A stretch of DNA of 64,000 nt, taken from contig CAYTHO010000010.1 in the NCBI GenBank assembly GCA_964437595.1, forward strand, positions 1-64,000. The letters are read 5' to 3'. How positions within the stretch are numbered: the stretch's first letter is position 1; the number at the start of each line of letters is the position of its first letter. This DNA comes from DSYU01 sp964437595. GTDB lineage: Bacteria; Chloroflexota; Anaerolineae; Anaerolineales; Anaerolineaceae. The position numbers and the translations under genes are program-made. Below, in pieces: positions 1-8,342 of this stretch. The notes beneath the pieces were generated by a model. It did no database searches, was not told where the DNA came from, and saw nothing but the letters and a program-made list of their open reading frames with translations.

Positions 1-99
1 TTAGCCAGCCCCAAATCAGCATCTGCCTCTTGACTTTTATCACAGTTGCTACGACTGATGGTGGGCCAAGCAAAACAAATATAAAGGCCAGCCACAAAA
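1..99. other. left edge, no gene seen
   Basis: This short stretch follows the stop codon of the minus-strand iolA gene. No reading frame of useful length, hairpin or promoter could be recognised. It may be the start of the untranslated 3' region of the iol operon transcript. Confidence 0.4.
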
Positions 100-1578
100 T
101 CAGAACTGGCGCGACCATTCTTTGGGCCATCGCTCGACCACCACTTTGGTCTGGGTGAAAAACTCGACCGCGTGTTTGCCCTGGCCGTGCAGCGTGCCAA
201 AGAAGCTCTCCTTCCACCCGCTGAAGGGGAAGAAAGCCATGGGGGCCGCCACGCCGATGTTGATGCCGACATTGCCCGCCTGGGCCTCATAGCGGAACTT
301 GCGCGCGGCTGCCCCGCTGCTGGTAAAAACACAGGCCATGTTGCCGTACCTGCCGCTGTTGACCAATTGAATGGCATCCTCCACGCTGTCCACGTGCATG
401 ATGCCCATCACCGGGCCAAAGACCTCGGTGGTGGCGATCATCCCGCCCGCGGGCACATCGTCCAGGATGGTGGGGCGCAGGAAGTAACCCTGCTCGTAAT
501 TGGGGATGCGCGGGTCGCGACCGTCGAGCAGGAGTTTGGCGCCTTCGTTCAGCCCCTGCTGGATCAGGCCCTGGATGCGCGCCTTGCTCTGGGGGGTGAT
601 CACCGGACCCATCTGAACGCCCTGCTCGAGGCCGTTACCCACCACGCGCTTGCTGGCAGCCTCCAGCAGGGCCGGGCGGAAGGCATTCTCAGCGCCGCTG
701 ACGGTAACGATGGAGGAGGCCGCCAGGCAGCGCTGACCAGCGTTGCCGTAGACGCTGTCGGTGACGATGCTGGTGGTCATCTCCACATCCGCGTCCGGGA
801 GGATGATGAGCGGGTTCTTGGCCCCGCCCTGGGCCTGGACGCGCTTGCCATTGGCCGAGGCGCGGGCATACACATGCCGCGCCACAGCGGTTGAGCCGAC
901 AAAGGTGATGGCCTGGATTTCCGGGTGGTCGAGGATAGCATTTACGGTGTCCGCGCCGCCGTTGACCAGGCTCACCACGCCGGGCGGGAAACCGGCCTGA
1001 TCCAGCAGGCGAAACACCTTCTGCATGGTGATGGGTGTGCGCTCGGAAGGTTTGATGATGATGGTGTTGCCGCAAGCAACGGCATAGGGCAAGTACCAGA
1101 AGGGAATCATGCCGGGAAAATTGAAGGGGCAGATCGAGGCCACCACCCCCACCGGCTGGCGGATCATGTACTCATCAATGCCGCGGGCGATATCTTCGGC
1201 ATAGTCGCCCAGCATCATCATAGGGATACCGCAGGCCACTTCCACGTTTTCAATCGACCGGCGCATCTCGCCGCGGGCATCGTCCAGCACTTTGCCGTTT
1301 TCGATGGTGATGGAGCGCGCCAGGTCATCGAAGCTGACTTCCAGCAGCTCTTTCAGCTTGAACAGGTACTGAATGCGCTGGGTGGCCGGAACGCGGCGCC
1401 ACTCGGCCTGAGCCCTGGCCGCGGCGCTGGCTGCCTGGGCAATCTCTTCCGCCGGAGAGAGCGGCACCCGCGCCAGCACCTCATCGGTGGCCGGGTTGCG
1501 CACCTCCAGGAACTGGCTGGCCGCCGATTCGCACCAGGCGCCGTTGATGTAATTTCTCAACCTTTCCACTTGAGCCAT
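100..1578 (-). CDS. iolA: methylmalonate/malonate-semialdehyde dehydrogenase (CoA-acylating)
   Basis: The enzyme oxidises malonate semialdehyde or methylmalonate semialdehyde to acetyl-CoA or propionyl-CoA with NAD and CoA, the last step of myo-inositol and valine breakdown, in the cytoplasm. The 492-residue protein has the aldehyde dehydrogenase fold with catalytic Cys284 in GNAGQRCLAAS. At the place where ordinary aldehyde dehydrogenases carry the general-base glutamate it has QAQGGAKNP (about 248-256), as in the CoA-dependent methylmalonate-semialdehyde subfamily. The end carries the subfamily signature FSGWKESFFGTLHGQGK. It is the last gene of the iolD-transaldolase-iolA unit, 18 bases after the transaldolase. 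The inositol context favours IolA over a valine-pathway MmsA, although both names describe the same enzyme type. Confidence 0.93.
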   Translation of the reverse strand: MAQVERLRNYINGAWCESAASQFLEVRNPATDEVLARVPLSPAEEIAQAASAAARAQAEWRRVPATQRIQYLFKLKELLEVSFDDLARSITIENGKVLDDARGEMRRSIENVEVACGIPMMMLGDYAEDIARGIDEYMIRQPVGVVASICPFNFPGMIPFWYLPYAVACGNTIIIKPSERTPITMQKVFRLLDQAGFPPGVVSLVNGGADTVNAILDHPEIQAITFVGSTAVARHVYARASANGKRVQAQGGAKNPLIILPDADVEMTTSIVTDSVYGNAGQRCLAASSIVTVSGAENAFRPALLEAASKRVVGNGLEQGVQMGPVITPQSKARIQGLIQQGLNEGAKLLLDGRDPRIPNYEQGYFLRPTILDDVPAGGMIATTEVFGPVMGIMHVDSVEDAIQLVNSGRYGNMACVFTSSGAAARKFRYEAQAGNVGINIGVAAPMAFFPFSGWKESFFGTLHGQGKHAVEFFTQTKVVVERWPKEWSRQF

Positions 1579-1596
1579 CGAAACCCTCCTGACTGT

Positions 1597-2685
1597 TTAC
1601 TTTTTATCCGGGTCCGGGATCATAAAATCGCGCACCACACCGACCAGGTCATGGTACGAGCCGATGAAGTTGCGCAGGGTGCGAACGGTGGGGCCGAAGG
1701 TATCGAATTCCTCCACCGCCATGCCGTCCTCATCGTAGGCCCGCCGGAAGTCAGCGAAGCGCTCGTACAGCGAGTCGACGATTTGCTGCGGCACCGGGTC
1801 CTGGAAGCGTTCTTTGACCTCAATACCTGATGCGTTGTAGAGCTTCTGCCACTCATAGGGAATTGACAGGATCACATCGCCGCCGATCATCTCCGACCAG
1901 TGCATGTGATGGCGATAAGCGGCCACCAGCAGGCGCGCGCGGTAGCCGCGTTCTTTGAAAATCGCGTAGGTTTTCTTCAGGCAGGCAATCCCCGCCCAGT
2001 CCGGGTATCCCGGGGTGACCATGATGCCGTCGCGCTTTTCCAGCACGTGCAGCCAGTCATCCAGGCGCCCCACCATGATGGTACAGACCGGGTGCATATC
2101 GGCAACGTTCTTACCATCTGCCGCGCGCCGCCGCAGGCCGCGCTCCACGGCCTCCGCCACCGCCAGCGACTGCGGCACGCAAAAGCATACGGTAGCATTG
2201 ATGTTGACCCCGTGGTAGGTGGCCTCTTCGATGGCGTGCACCCCAGCCTGGGTGACGGGGATCTTGACCTGGATATTGGGCGCCAGGGCGTGAAAGTGCC
2301 GCGCCTGCTCCACGATGGCCTCGGCGTTGCGGTAAAACTGGGGATTGGTCTGGATCGATAACCGCCCTTTACGACCGTGCTCGCGCTCATATACCGGGCG
2401 GAGCAGCTCCGTGCCGCGCACCGCCATCTCTTCGATGAGCTTCCAGGCGATCTGCTCCTCATGCCAGGTGGGATTGTCGTGGATCAGGGCATAGATGCGG
2501 TCTTTCCATAGGTGCATTTCCTTTTTCAACACCCCCAACACGATGGTCGGGTTGGTGGTGGCTCCCACCGCTCCGTGCTCGATGGCTCTGGTCAGTTCCT
2601 CCACCGAGCAGGAGTCGTTCCACAAATCGGTCGCCGTGGTGGATACCGTCTGATGCAGCAAGCTTTTATATTTTGTCGCTTCCAT
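1597..2685 (-). CDS. transaldolase-family enzyme in iol operon
   Basis: This is a TIM-barrel Schiff-base aldolase of the transaldolase family, 362 residues. The family segments are visible: GATTNPTIVLG (41-51), the lysine-bearing strand QVKIPVTQAG (Lys141 is the expected Schiff-base residue) and GVNINATVCFCVPQSLA. Transaldolases move a dihydroxyacetone unit from a ketose phosphate to an aldehyde acceptor. It lies between iolD and iolA with gaps of 12 and 18 bases, so it is co-transcribed with them. Standard inositol clusters use a class II aldolase (IolJ) before IolA; this protein could take a related carbon-splitting role, but that is inference. It is longer than the small fructose-6-phosphate aldolases (about 220 residues) and nearer in size to large transaldolases. 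The start has upstream GAGAGGAACG. Confidence 0.8.
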   Translation of the reverse strand: MEATKYKSLLHQTVSTTATDLWNDSCSVEELTRAIEHGAVGATTNPTIVLGVLKKEMHLWKDRIYALIHDNPTWHEEQIAWKLIEEMAVRGTELLRPVYEREHGRKGRLSIQTNPQFYRNAEAIVEQARHFHALAPNIQVKIPVTQAGVHAIEEATYHGVNINATVCFCVPQSLAVAEAVERGLRRRAADGKNVADMHPVCTIMVGRLDDWLHVLEKRDGIMVTPGYPDWAGIACLKKTYAIFKERGYRARLLVAAYRHHMHWSEMIGGDVILSIPYEWQKLYNASGIEVKERFQDPVPQQIVDSLYERFADFRRAYDEDGMAVEEFDTFGPTVRTLRNFIGSYHDLVGVVRDFMIPDPDKK

Positions 2686-2697
2686 CGTTCCTCTCCA

Positions 2698-4587
2698 TCA
2701 TTCCAAGAAATACTTTTCTTTTGCCCGCATCTTTTCCCATTCGCGCCGCGCTTCCTGAACAGCGGGCATCTCACTCACTTCCGCTACGGGCACATCCCAC
2801 CAGCTTTCGTAGCCCGGCACGCCAAGGTAGCGATCAACCTGGATTGAGATGAGGGTGGTGCGGTCGGTGCGGCGGGCGGCACTCAGGGCGGCGACAAAGT
2901 CATCGTATGTTTTGCAGGTGAAGGTTTGCGCGCCCAGGCTGCGCGCATTGGCAGCAAAGTCAATCTGCAGGGGCTCGACCGCCTCACCCGCTGAATCGCC
3001 AGCCAGGAGACCATCTTTGCGGCGGATGAAGCGCGTGCCAAAGCCATCCTGGCCCAGCGAGCGGGAAAGCGAGCCGATGCTCTTAAACCCATGGTTATCC
3101 AGCAGGATCACGATCAGCTTATAGCCCTCCTGGATGGAGGTGACCAGTTCGGAAGAAAGCATCAGGTAGCTGCCATCGCCCACGACCACGTATACATCGC
3201 GCTCGGGGGCAGCCATTTTTACGCCCAGGCCCCCGGCGATCTCGTAGCCCATGCACGAATAACCGTACTCCATGTGGAAATTCTTGGGATGCCGCGCGCG
3301 CCACAGCTTGTGCAGGTCGCCGGGCATGCTGCCCGCGGCATTGACCATGATAGCGTCTTCCCCGGACAGTTCGTTGATCGCACCGAACAATTCACCCTGG
3401 CTGGGCAGCGGCTGGCTGCGGATGGCGTAGATGCGGTCCACCTCCAGTTCCCACTCCGTGTGAAGCTGCTCAGCCAGCGCGCAGTACGGCTGTGGAACAT
3501 GGTATCCATCCAGGAGCGCGCCCAGTTCCTCCAGAGTCACCAGCGCGTCGCCCACCAGCATCAGCCCGTGGTGCTTGGCTGCGTCAAATTCGGCCACGTT
3601 GATGTTGATAAAGCGCACGCCCGGGTGCTGGAAAGCGGTCTTGGAAGCGGTGGTAAAGTCGCTGTAACGCGTTCCGATGCCAATCACTAAATCGGCGTCG
3701 CGGGCCAGGCGGTTGGCCGCCAGGGCGCCGGTGGCGCCAATGGCGCCCATGTTGAGGGGATGGTCGAAGCGCAGGCTGCCCTTGCCCGCCATGGTTTCCC
3801 CTACCGGGATGCCGGTTTGATCCACGAAGCGGCAGAGCAACTCCGCAGCCCCGGCATAAATTACGCCGCCGCCGGCGATGATCAACGGGCGCTGGCTGGC
3901 GCGGATTAACTCCGCCGCGCGCAGCAGCGCCGCCCGGTCCGCGCGCGGGCGGGGGATGCGCCAGACGCGTTTCTCGAAGAATGCCAGCGGGTAATCGAAC
4001 GCTTCCGCCTGCACGTCCTGGGGCAGCGCCAGGGTGACCGCGCCGGTTTCCGCAGGGCTGGTGAGCACGCGCATGGCTTCCGGCAGCGCCAGCAGGATCT
4101 GATCAGGGCGGTTGATGCGGTCCCAATATTTGCTGACCGGCTTGAAGCAGTCGTTGACCGAGATATCCTGCGATTGGGCCGATTCTAACTGCTGGAGCAC
4201 CGGGGCCACGTTGCGGCGGGCGAAGATATCGCCGGGCAGCAGCAGCACCGGCAGGCGGTTGATGGTGGCGGTCGCCGCGCCGGTGATCATATTGGTCGCC
4301 CCCGGACCAATGGAGGAAGTGCATACCAGGGTCTGCAGGCGGTTTTTGACTTTGGCATAGGCCACCGCCGCGTGCACCTGGCCCTGTTCGTTGCGCGACT
4401 GGTAATAGCGGAAATCGGGGTTTTGCTGCAGGGCCTGGCCGATACCGCCCACATTGCCGTGCCCAAAGATGCCAAAGCATCCGGCAAAAAAGGGCTGCTC
4501 GATACCATCCCGCTCAACATACTGGTTTTTCAAGAAAGCAATTACGGCTTGCGCCATGGTCATGCGCCGGGTGGATTGTTCGGTCAT
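2698..4587 (-). CDS. iolD: 3D-(3,5/4)-trihydroxycyclohexane-1,2-dione hydrolase
   Basis: IolD opens the ring of the trione-type intermediate of myo-inositol breakdown, giving 5-deoxy-glucuronic acid; it is a cytoplasmic thiamine diphosphate enzyme. The 629-residue length is normal for IolD. The N-terminal domain has the activating-glutamate region (SRNEQGQVHAAVAYAK), the middle domain the DHS-like Rossmann unit, and the C-terminal domain the cofactor motif starting GDGSYLMLSSELV and ending in LLDNHGFKSIG. Characteristic IolD stretches such as FGHGNVGGIGQAL and YSCMGYEIAGGLGVK are present. It is preceded by the LacI-type regulator (76-base gap) and followed by the transaldolase (12-base gap). 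IolB, C, E and G are not in this window. Confidence 0.94.
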   Translation of the reverse strand: MTEQSTRRMTMAQAVIAFLKNQYVERDGIEQPFFAGCFGIFGHGNVGGIGQALQQNPDFRYYQSRNEQGQVHAAVAYAKVKNRLQTLVCTSSIGPGATNMITGAATATINRLPVLLLPGDIFARRNVAPVLQQLESAQSQDISVNDCFKPVSKYWDRINRPDQILLALPEAMRVLTSPAETGAVTLALPQDVQAEAFDYPLAFFEKRVWRIPRPRADRAALLRAAELIRASQRPLIIAGGGVIYAGAAELLCRFVDQTGIPVGETMAGKGSLRFDHPLNMGAIGATGALAANRLARDADLVIGIGTRYSDFTTASKTAFQHPGVRFININVAEFDAAKHHGLMLVGDALVTLEELGALLDGYHVPQPYCALAEQLHTEWELEVDRIYAIRSQPLPSQGELFGAINELSGEDAIMVNAAGSMPGDLHKLWRARHPKNFHMEYGYSCMGYEIAGGLGVKMAAPERDVYVVVGDGSYLMLSSELVTSIQEGYKLIVILLDNHGFKSIGSLSRSLGQDGFGTRFIRRKDGLLAGDSAGEAVEPLQIDFAANARSLGAQTFTCKTYDDFVAALSAARRTDRTTLISIQVDRYLGVPGYESWWDVPVAEVSEMPAVQEARREWEKMRAKEKYFLE

Positions 4588-4663
4588 TTTGGCTCCTTTG
4601 CGGTTACTTCTTGGCTATCGTACCAACTGGCGCGGAATGGCAGTCATCCCGGGCGTATCCATA

Positions 4664-5761
4664 TTATTCCGGTGGTAAAAAGAGCTTTTCCGATGTGAGC
4701 GCGCCGGATATGGAACGCTGCAATCCAACTGCCTGAGCGGGGGGGCTTCCGGCACTCTCACGCACGATTAACTGGGTGGGCAAGGTATGGTCGGTCACCG
4801 GGCGCCCAGCCAGGAGATCTAAAACCATTTCCATGGCAAACTGCCCCAGGCGCAGGCGCGGCTGGTGGACCGTGGTCAGCGGTGGGGTCACAAATTGGGC
4901 AGCGTCAATATCATCAAAGCCAACGATGCTGAGCTGCCCGGGGACCGCAATCCCTAATGCGCGGCAGGCGAGCAGGGCGCCCACGGCCAGGCTGTCGTTG
5001 TAGCAAAAAACAGCGGTAACGCCCGCCGCCAGCAGGGCGGGCAAGAGCCGCTGCCCATCGGTCACGTCTTTGGCGTGATCGTGGTGCTCGGGTGGGGCAA
5101 CCTGCACCCAATCTTCCCGCGGCAGGATGCCCGCGGCTGCTAACGTGGCGCGGTAGCTAGCCAGGCGAATGCGGTTCGAGCGCGGGCGGCTGCCCGCCCC
5201 CAGGTAGCCAATCGCACGGTGCCCTTGCGCCAGCAGGTATTCTACTGCTGTACAGGCACCCGATGCATCATCGACGGATACGAAATGCAGGTGCTCAGGC
5301 CGGGCTTCGGCCTGGTGGTTGATCAGAACGGTAGGAACGAGGACATCCGCCAGGCGTCTTTCGTGCTGTTCGGTGAGGCGAGCCGCGGCGACAATGATGC
5401 CATCCACCCTGCGGCGGTGAAAGGTGCGGATCACCGCCATTTCGCGGTCGGGATCGTTATTGGAAATGCTGAGGAAAAGGCTGAGGTTTTCTCGCTGGGC
5501 TACCTCTTCTACGCCGCGCACCACACGCCCGAAGAAGGGGTCGGCGATGGTGGTTACCACCAGCCCAATGGTGCCAGTACGCTGCCCGCGCAGGCTCTGC
5601 GCCACGGCATTGGGAATATAGCCCATTTCTTCGGCCAGCTTCTGGATCTGCTCGCGCACCTCAATGCTGATTAACGGGCTGTGCCGCAGGGCGCGCGACA
5701 CCGTGGTATGTGAAACACCTGCCGCCTGCGCTATATCCTGGATCGAAACCGGCCTGGACAT
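4664..5761 (-). CDS. LacI-family transcriptional regulator of iol unit
   Basis: A 365-residue repressor of the LacI/GalR family. Residues 6-26 form the DNA-binding helix-turn-helix (IQDIAQAAGVSHTTVSRAL) followed by the hinge helix region with AQSLRGQRTGTIGLVV. Residues 60 to about 340 are the periplasmic-binding-protein-like effector domain (VDGIIVAAARL, GYLGAGSRPRSNRIR, SIVGFDDIDAAQF). It is the first gene of the minus-strand unit that includes iolD, the transaldolase and iolA, and its own promoter overlaps a LacI-type palindrome at 5833-5848. An inositol-derived inducer is likely but cannot be read from the sequence. Confidence 0.9.
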   Translation of the reverse strand: MSRPVSIQDIAQAAGVSHTTVSRALRHSPLISIEVREQIQKLAEEMGYIPNAVAQSLRGQRTGTIGLVVTTIADPFFGRVVRGVEEVAQRENLSLFLSISNNDPDREMAVIRTFHRRRVDGIIVAAARLTEQHERRLADVLVPTVLINHQAEARPEHLHFVSVDDASGACTAVEYLLAQGHRAIGYLGAGSRPRSNRIRLASYRATLAAAGILPREDWVQVAPPEHHDHAKDVTDGQRLLPALLAAGVTAVFCYNDSLAVGALLACRALGIAVPGQLSIVGFDDIDAAQFVTPPLTTVHQPRLRLGQFAMEMVLDLLAGRPVTDHTLPTQLIVRESAGSPPAQAVGLQRSISGALTSEKLFLPPE

Positions 5762-5832
5762 ATATCGTGTTTCCTCAGGTAGTGGACCGCCCCCAGCGCA
5801 ATTCGCTCAAGCGGGCTGCATCTTGAGAATTT

Positions 5833-5848
5833 ATGCACACGTGAACAT
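5833..5848. promoter_or_regulatory. LacI-type operator candidate
   Basis: The 16 bases ATGCACACGTGAACAT are an imperfect palindrome around a central CG (12 of 16 positions symmetric), the form usual for LacI/GalR operators. They begin at the 3' edge of the -10 box of the regulator promoter, so a bound repressor would block polymerase. The regulator itself is the obvious ligand, which would give autoregulation and control of the iol unit. Confidence 0.6.
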
Positions 5849-5875
5849 TATAGAATTTATTGGCTGATAAGTCAA
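5847..5875 (-). promoter_or_regulatory. sigma-70 promoter of lacI-iolD-transaldolase-iolA
   Basis: On the minus strand TTGACT (5870-5875) and a perfect TATAAT (5847-5852) are separated by exactly 17 bases. The start of transcription would fall near 5840, about 80 bases before the LacI-family start codon. No comparable promoter is visible in the 76 bases before iolD, so the whole unit may be read from here. Confidence 0.72.
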
Positions 5876-5908
5876 CCAAGAAGGGTGCTTTTTAGCGGAA
5901 TACCTTAC

Positions 5909-7138
5909 TCAGGCAGGATGGGTGCCGGCATGGGACGCCGTTCGATCGCTGGTCGCCAGGAGCCCGATGAATCCCAGCCCAACCAGCGCGGCCCAGAAGA
6001 GAAATGGCAAACCAGGTGCAATCGCCGCCAGACTGTTACCCAGCGGCGGCGCGAGCAGGCTGCCGATGCCCGAGAAAATCAAGACCATGCCGATGGCGGT
6101 ACCGGCGTAGGTGACCCCCACGCCTTCTGTCTCAATAATGGAGGTCATAAAGACCGCCATAAAGCCATCCCGGACCATCCCGGCAATGAGCACCGCTGCC
6201 CATACCAGGGGCCCACCAGCTACCGAGAGAAGGCCCACGCCTAGCGCGATCAGCAAACCGGCGGTTACGAGCACCTTTTTCCGCGAGCCCAGCCGGTCGG
6301 AAAGGAAGGCGATTGGCACGACACACACCATGCTGATGGTATGGAAGGACGCCAGGGCGGCGTCCGCAGTAGATGGGGACCAGCCGACTCCGCGCAAGTA
6401 CAGCGGCAGGTATCCCAGCGTGCCCTGCACACAGCCGCTGACGCCCAGGATGGTGAGGCCAAATAACCAGACATTGCGAATGCGCGAAACATGCCTCAGG
6501 GATTCGCGCAGCGACAGCGTGCCGGTAAGCTGTGTTGTAACCAGGCTGGGCCTGGGGTCCGGTCTGACGAACAGCCAGGGAACCGCCAATGCCATCGAGA
6601 TCGCGCCGTAGAAAAAGAGCACATGCCGCCAGCCCCCCAGCCATGGAGACAAATACGTAGCGCTGGCCAAGGCGCTGATCAGAAACCCCAGCGCCATGCC
6701 CATCGATGTGACCCCAGATGCCAGCCCAAGCTGGCGGCGCGGGAACCAGGTTCCACACATCTTCAAGGTGTTCATGGTAATAAAGGGGGAAAAGAGACCC
6801 AGCAGGAACATGGTTGCCGCCAAGCCGGTAAAACCGGATGCTATACCACGCAGCGCACCGGTGAGCCCCACGGTGAGGCAGCCGAAAATCAGCACGCGTT
6901 TTGGCCCAAACCGGTCGCCAATTACGCCGCCCGCGAGGGACATAAAAATGCTGGGCAGGGCGCTGATGCCCCAGATCGCGCCTACCTGGACCAGGTCAAG
7001 GTGCAGTTCTTTGGATATTTCGTCAAACAACACCGGCAGGCACATCGCCGGAACTGCGGCAACCAGCGTGTTGGTAATGGTCGCCAGGAAAAGTACAACC
7101 CACCGGTAACTGGATGCTTCCTGTCTTTGCTTGATCAT
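5909..7138 (-). CDS. major facilitator superfamily transporter
   Basis: A 409-residue inner-membrane carrier with about twelve hydrophobic helices. The loop after helix 2 carries the family motif GGVIGDRFGPKRVL, and a second copy-like loop (FLSDRLGSRKKVL) follows helix 8, as in two-fold repeated MFS proteins. The substrate cannot be read from the sequence. It is on the same strand as and upstream of the LacI-iol unit but separated by about 150 bases holding the promoter of that unit, so it may be expressed separately. A role in uptake of a cyclitol or organic acid for the iol pathway is inference from position. It is divergent from the toroid protein at 7238. Confidence 0.85.
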   Translation of the reverse strand: MIKQRQEASSYRWVVLFLATITNTLVAAVPAMCLPVLFDEISKELHLDLVQVGAIWGISALPSIFMSLAGGVIGDRFGPKRVLIFGCLTVGLTGALRGIASGFTGLAATMFLLGLFSPFITMNTLKMCGTWFPRRQLGLASGVTSMGMALGFLISALASATYLSPWLGGWRHVLFFYGAISMALAVPWLFVRPDPRPSLVTTQLTGTLSLRESLRHVSRIRNVWLFGLTILGVSGCVQGTLGYLPLYLRGVGWSPSTADAALASFHTISMVCVVPIAFLSDRLGSRKKVLVTAGLLIALGVGLLSVAGGPLVWAAVLIAGMVRDGFMAVFMTSIIETEGVGVTYAGTAIGMVLIFSGIGSLLAPPLGNSLAAIAPGLPFLFWAALVGLGFIGLLATSDRTASHAGTHPA

Positions 7139-7201
7139 TATCTTGAAACTGCCTGCCTTTACCTGTATTCTTTATATGCCAATCATACCATCCCTTGTTG
7201 A

Positions 7202-7213
7202 AGGATATATCAT
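7202..7213. promoter_or_regulatory. AGGATATATCAT motif before toroid gene
   Basis: The bases AGGATATATC, containing the palindrome GATATATC, lie 25 bases before the start codon of the toroid gene. The same ten bases occur twice in front of the PadR gene (8294-8338). The shared motif suggests that the PadR protein also controls this divergent intergenic region. Confidence 0.5.
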
Positions 7214-7237
7214 TAAAAAGTTCCAAGAGAGGTTCCG

Positions 7238-8257
7238 ATGAACTGGAAAGATTTAACGAAAGGCGATTCACTTACCTGGCTGCTGGGCCCGGAAGACCCC
7301 GGCGTCCGCTACCTGGCCCTGCGCGACCTGACCGACTGCGACCGGCAAGACCCGGCCTTGCTCGCCGCGCTCGAACAGGCTCATACGCAAGGACCGATTG
7401 CAACGATTCTGGAGAACATGCACGAGGAAGGCTACTGGGCGGAACCAGGCCCCGGTTATTACCCCAAATATACTTCCACCATCTGGTCGGTGATCTTGCT
7501 GGCGCAGCTGGGCGCCTCTGCCCAACAGGATGCGCGCATTGGGCAGGCCTGCCGTTATATGGTCGATCACGGCCTGACTTCGGGCGGGCAGTTTTCCGCC
7601 TCTGGGGCTCCATCCGGTACAGCCGACTGCATGCAGGGCAACCTGTGCTGGGCAATGCTGGTACTGGGGTATGAAGATCCGCGCCTGGAGACCGCATACG
7701 AATGGATGGCGCGCACCGTCACCGGGGAAGGCATCGCACCGGTGGGCAACCGTGAGGCTGCGGTGCGCTACTACGCTGGAAAATGCGGGCCGCTGTTCGC
7801 CTGCGGTTCGAATAACAAGCTGCCCTGCGCCTGGGGCGGAATCAAGGTGATGCTGGCGTTTGGCAGGCTGCCAGAAGAGCGCCGCACGCCGCTGATCACC
7901 GATGCGATCCAACAGGGCGCGGAATACCTGCTCAACGGCAACCCCGCGAAGGCCGGCTATGGCAATGGATGGGCCGAGAAACCCAGTGGAAACTGGTGGA
8001 AGTTCGGCTTTCCAGTTTTTTACGTGACCGATATGCTGCAAAATGTCGAGGCGCTGGCCAGCCTGGGCTATGGGGACGATCCGCGCCTGGCGGATGCCAT
8101 CGCATTGGTCCTTGAAAAGCAAGACAGCGCGGGCCGCTGGGCGTTGGAATACGATTACACCGGGAAAACCTGGGTCGACTTCGGAAAGAAGAAACAGCCT
8201 AATAAATGGGTTACCCTGCGGGCTTTGCGTGCTATAAAAGCAGCCCACCCATCGTAA
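7238..8257 (+). CDS. alpha/alpha-toroid (terpene cyclase/prenyltransferase-fold) protein
   Basis: A 339-residue soluble protein built of helix pairs like the squalene cyclase/prenyltransferase toroid. Repeat-like segments begin with patterns such as DPRLETAYEWM and DPRLADAIALVLEKQDSAGRW, and end in a tryptophan-rich WWKFGFPVFYVTDML. Cysteines occur in MQGNLCWAML, GKCGPLFACG and LPCAWGG. I do not recognise a defined function; proteins of this type are often mislabelled as nitrogen-fixation related in automatic annotation. The start is set by GAGAGG seven bases upstream. Downstream is the PadR gene in the same orientation. Confidence 0.72.
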   Translation: MNWKDLTKGDSLTWLLGPEDPGVRYLALRDLTDCDRQDPALLAALEQAHTQGPIATILENMHEEGYWAEPGPGYYPKYTSTIWSVILLAQLGASAQQDARIGQACRYMVDHGLTSGGQFSASGAPSGTADCMQGNLCWAMLVLGYEDPRLETAYEWMARTVTGEGIAPVGNREAAVRYYAGKCGPLFACGSNNKLPCAWGGIKVMLAFGRLPEERRTPLITDAIQQGAEYLLNGNPAKAGYGNGWAEKPSGNWWKFGFPVFYVTDMLQNVEALASLGYGDDPRLADAIALVLEKQDSAGRWALEYDYTGKTWVDFGKKKQPNKWVTLRALRAIKAAHPS

Positions 8258-8268
8258 AGATCTCGTGC

Positions 8269-8296
8269 TTGACATTCACTGATATCGTGCTATTAT
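8269..8296 (+). promoter_or_regulatory. sigma-70 promoter of padR
   Basis: TTGACA (8269-8274) is followed after 16 bases by TATTAT (8291-8296). Transcription would start near 8303, about 40 bases before the PadR start codon. The first operator-like repeat overlaps the -10 box. Confidence 0.7.
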
Positions 8297-8338
8297 AGGA
8301 TATATCATATATATAACCAGTCCTATATAGGATATATC
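8294..8338. promoter_or_regulatory. tandem operator repeats before padR
   Basis: The 13 bases TATAGGATATATC occur exactly at 8294-8306 and again at 8326-8338, 32 bases apart, which is close to three helical turns. The second copy also overlaps a perfect palindrome TCCTATATAGGA (8321-8332). The first copy covers the 3' end of the -10 box, a repressing position. The PadR protein encoded next is the likely ligand. Confidence 0.6.
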
Positions 8339-8342
8339 TGCT

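Noticed and set aside
925..1830. Long plus-strand frames opposite iolA and the transaldolase gene
   Set aside because: They are mirror images of GC-rich coding DNA; the minus-strand products are clear family members.
7238..8257. Naming the toroid protein a nitrogen fixation protein
   Set aside because: This label circulates for similar proteins, but no nitrogenase-type P-loop or iron-sulfur motif is present; the helix repeats indicate a cyclase/prenyltransferase-like toroid.
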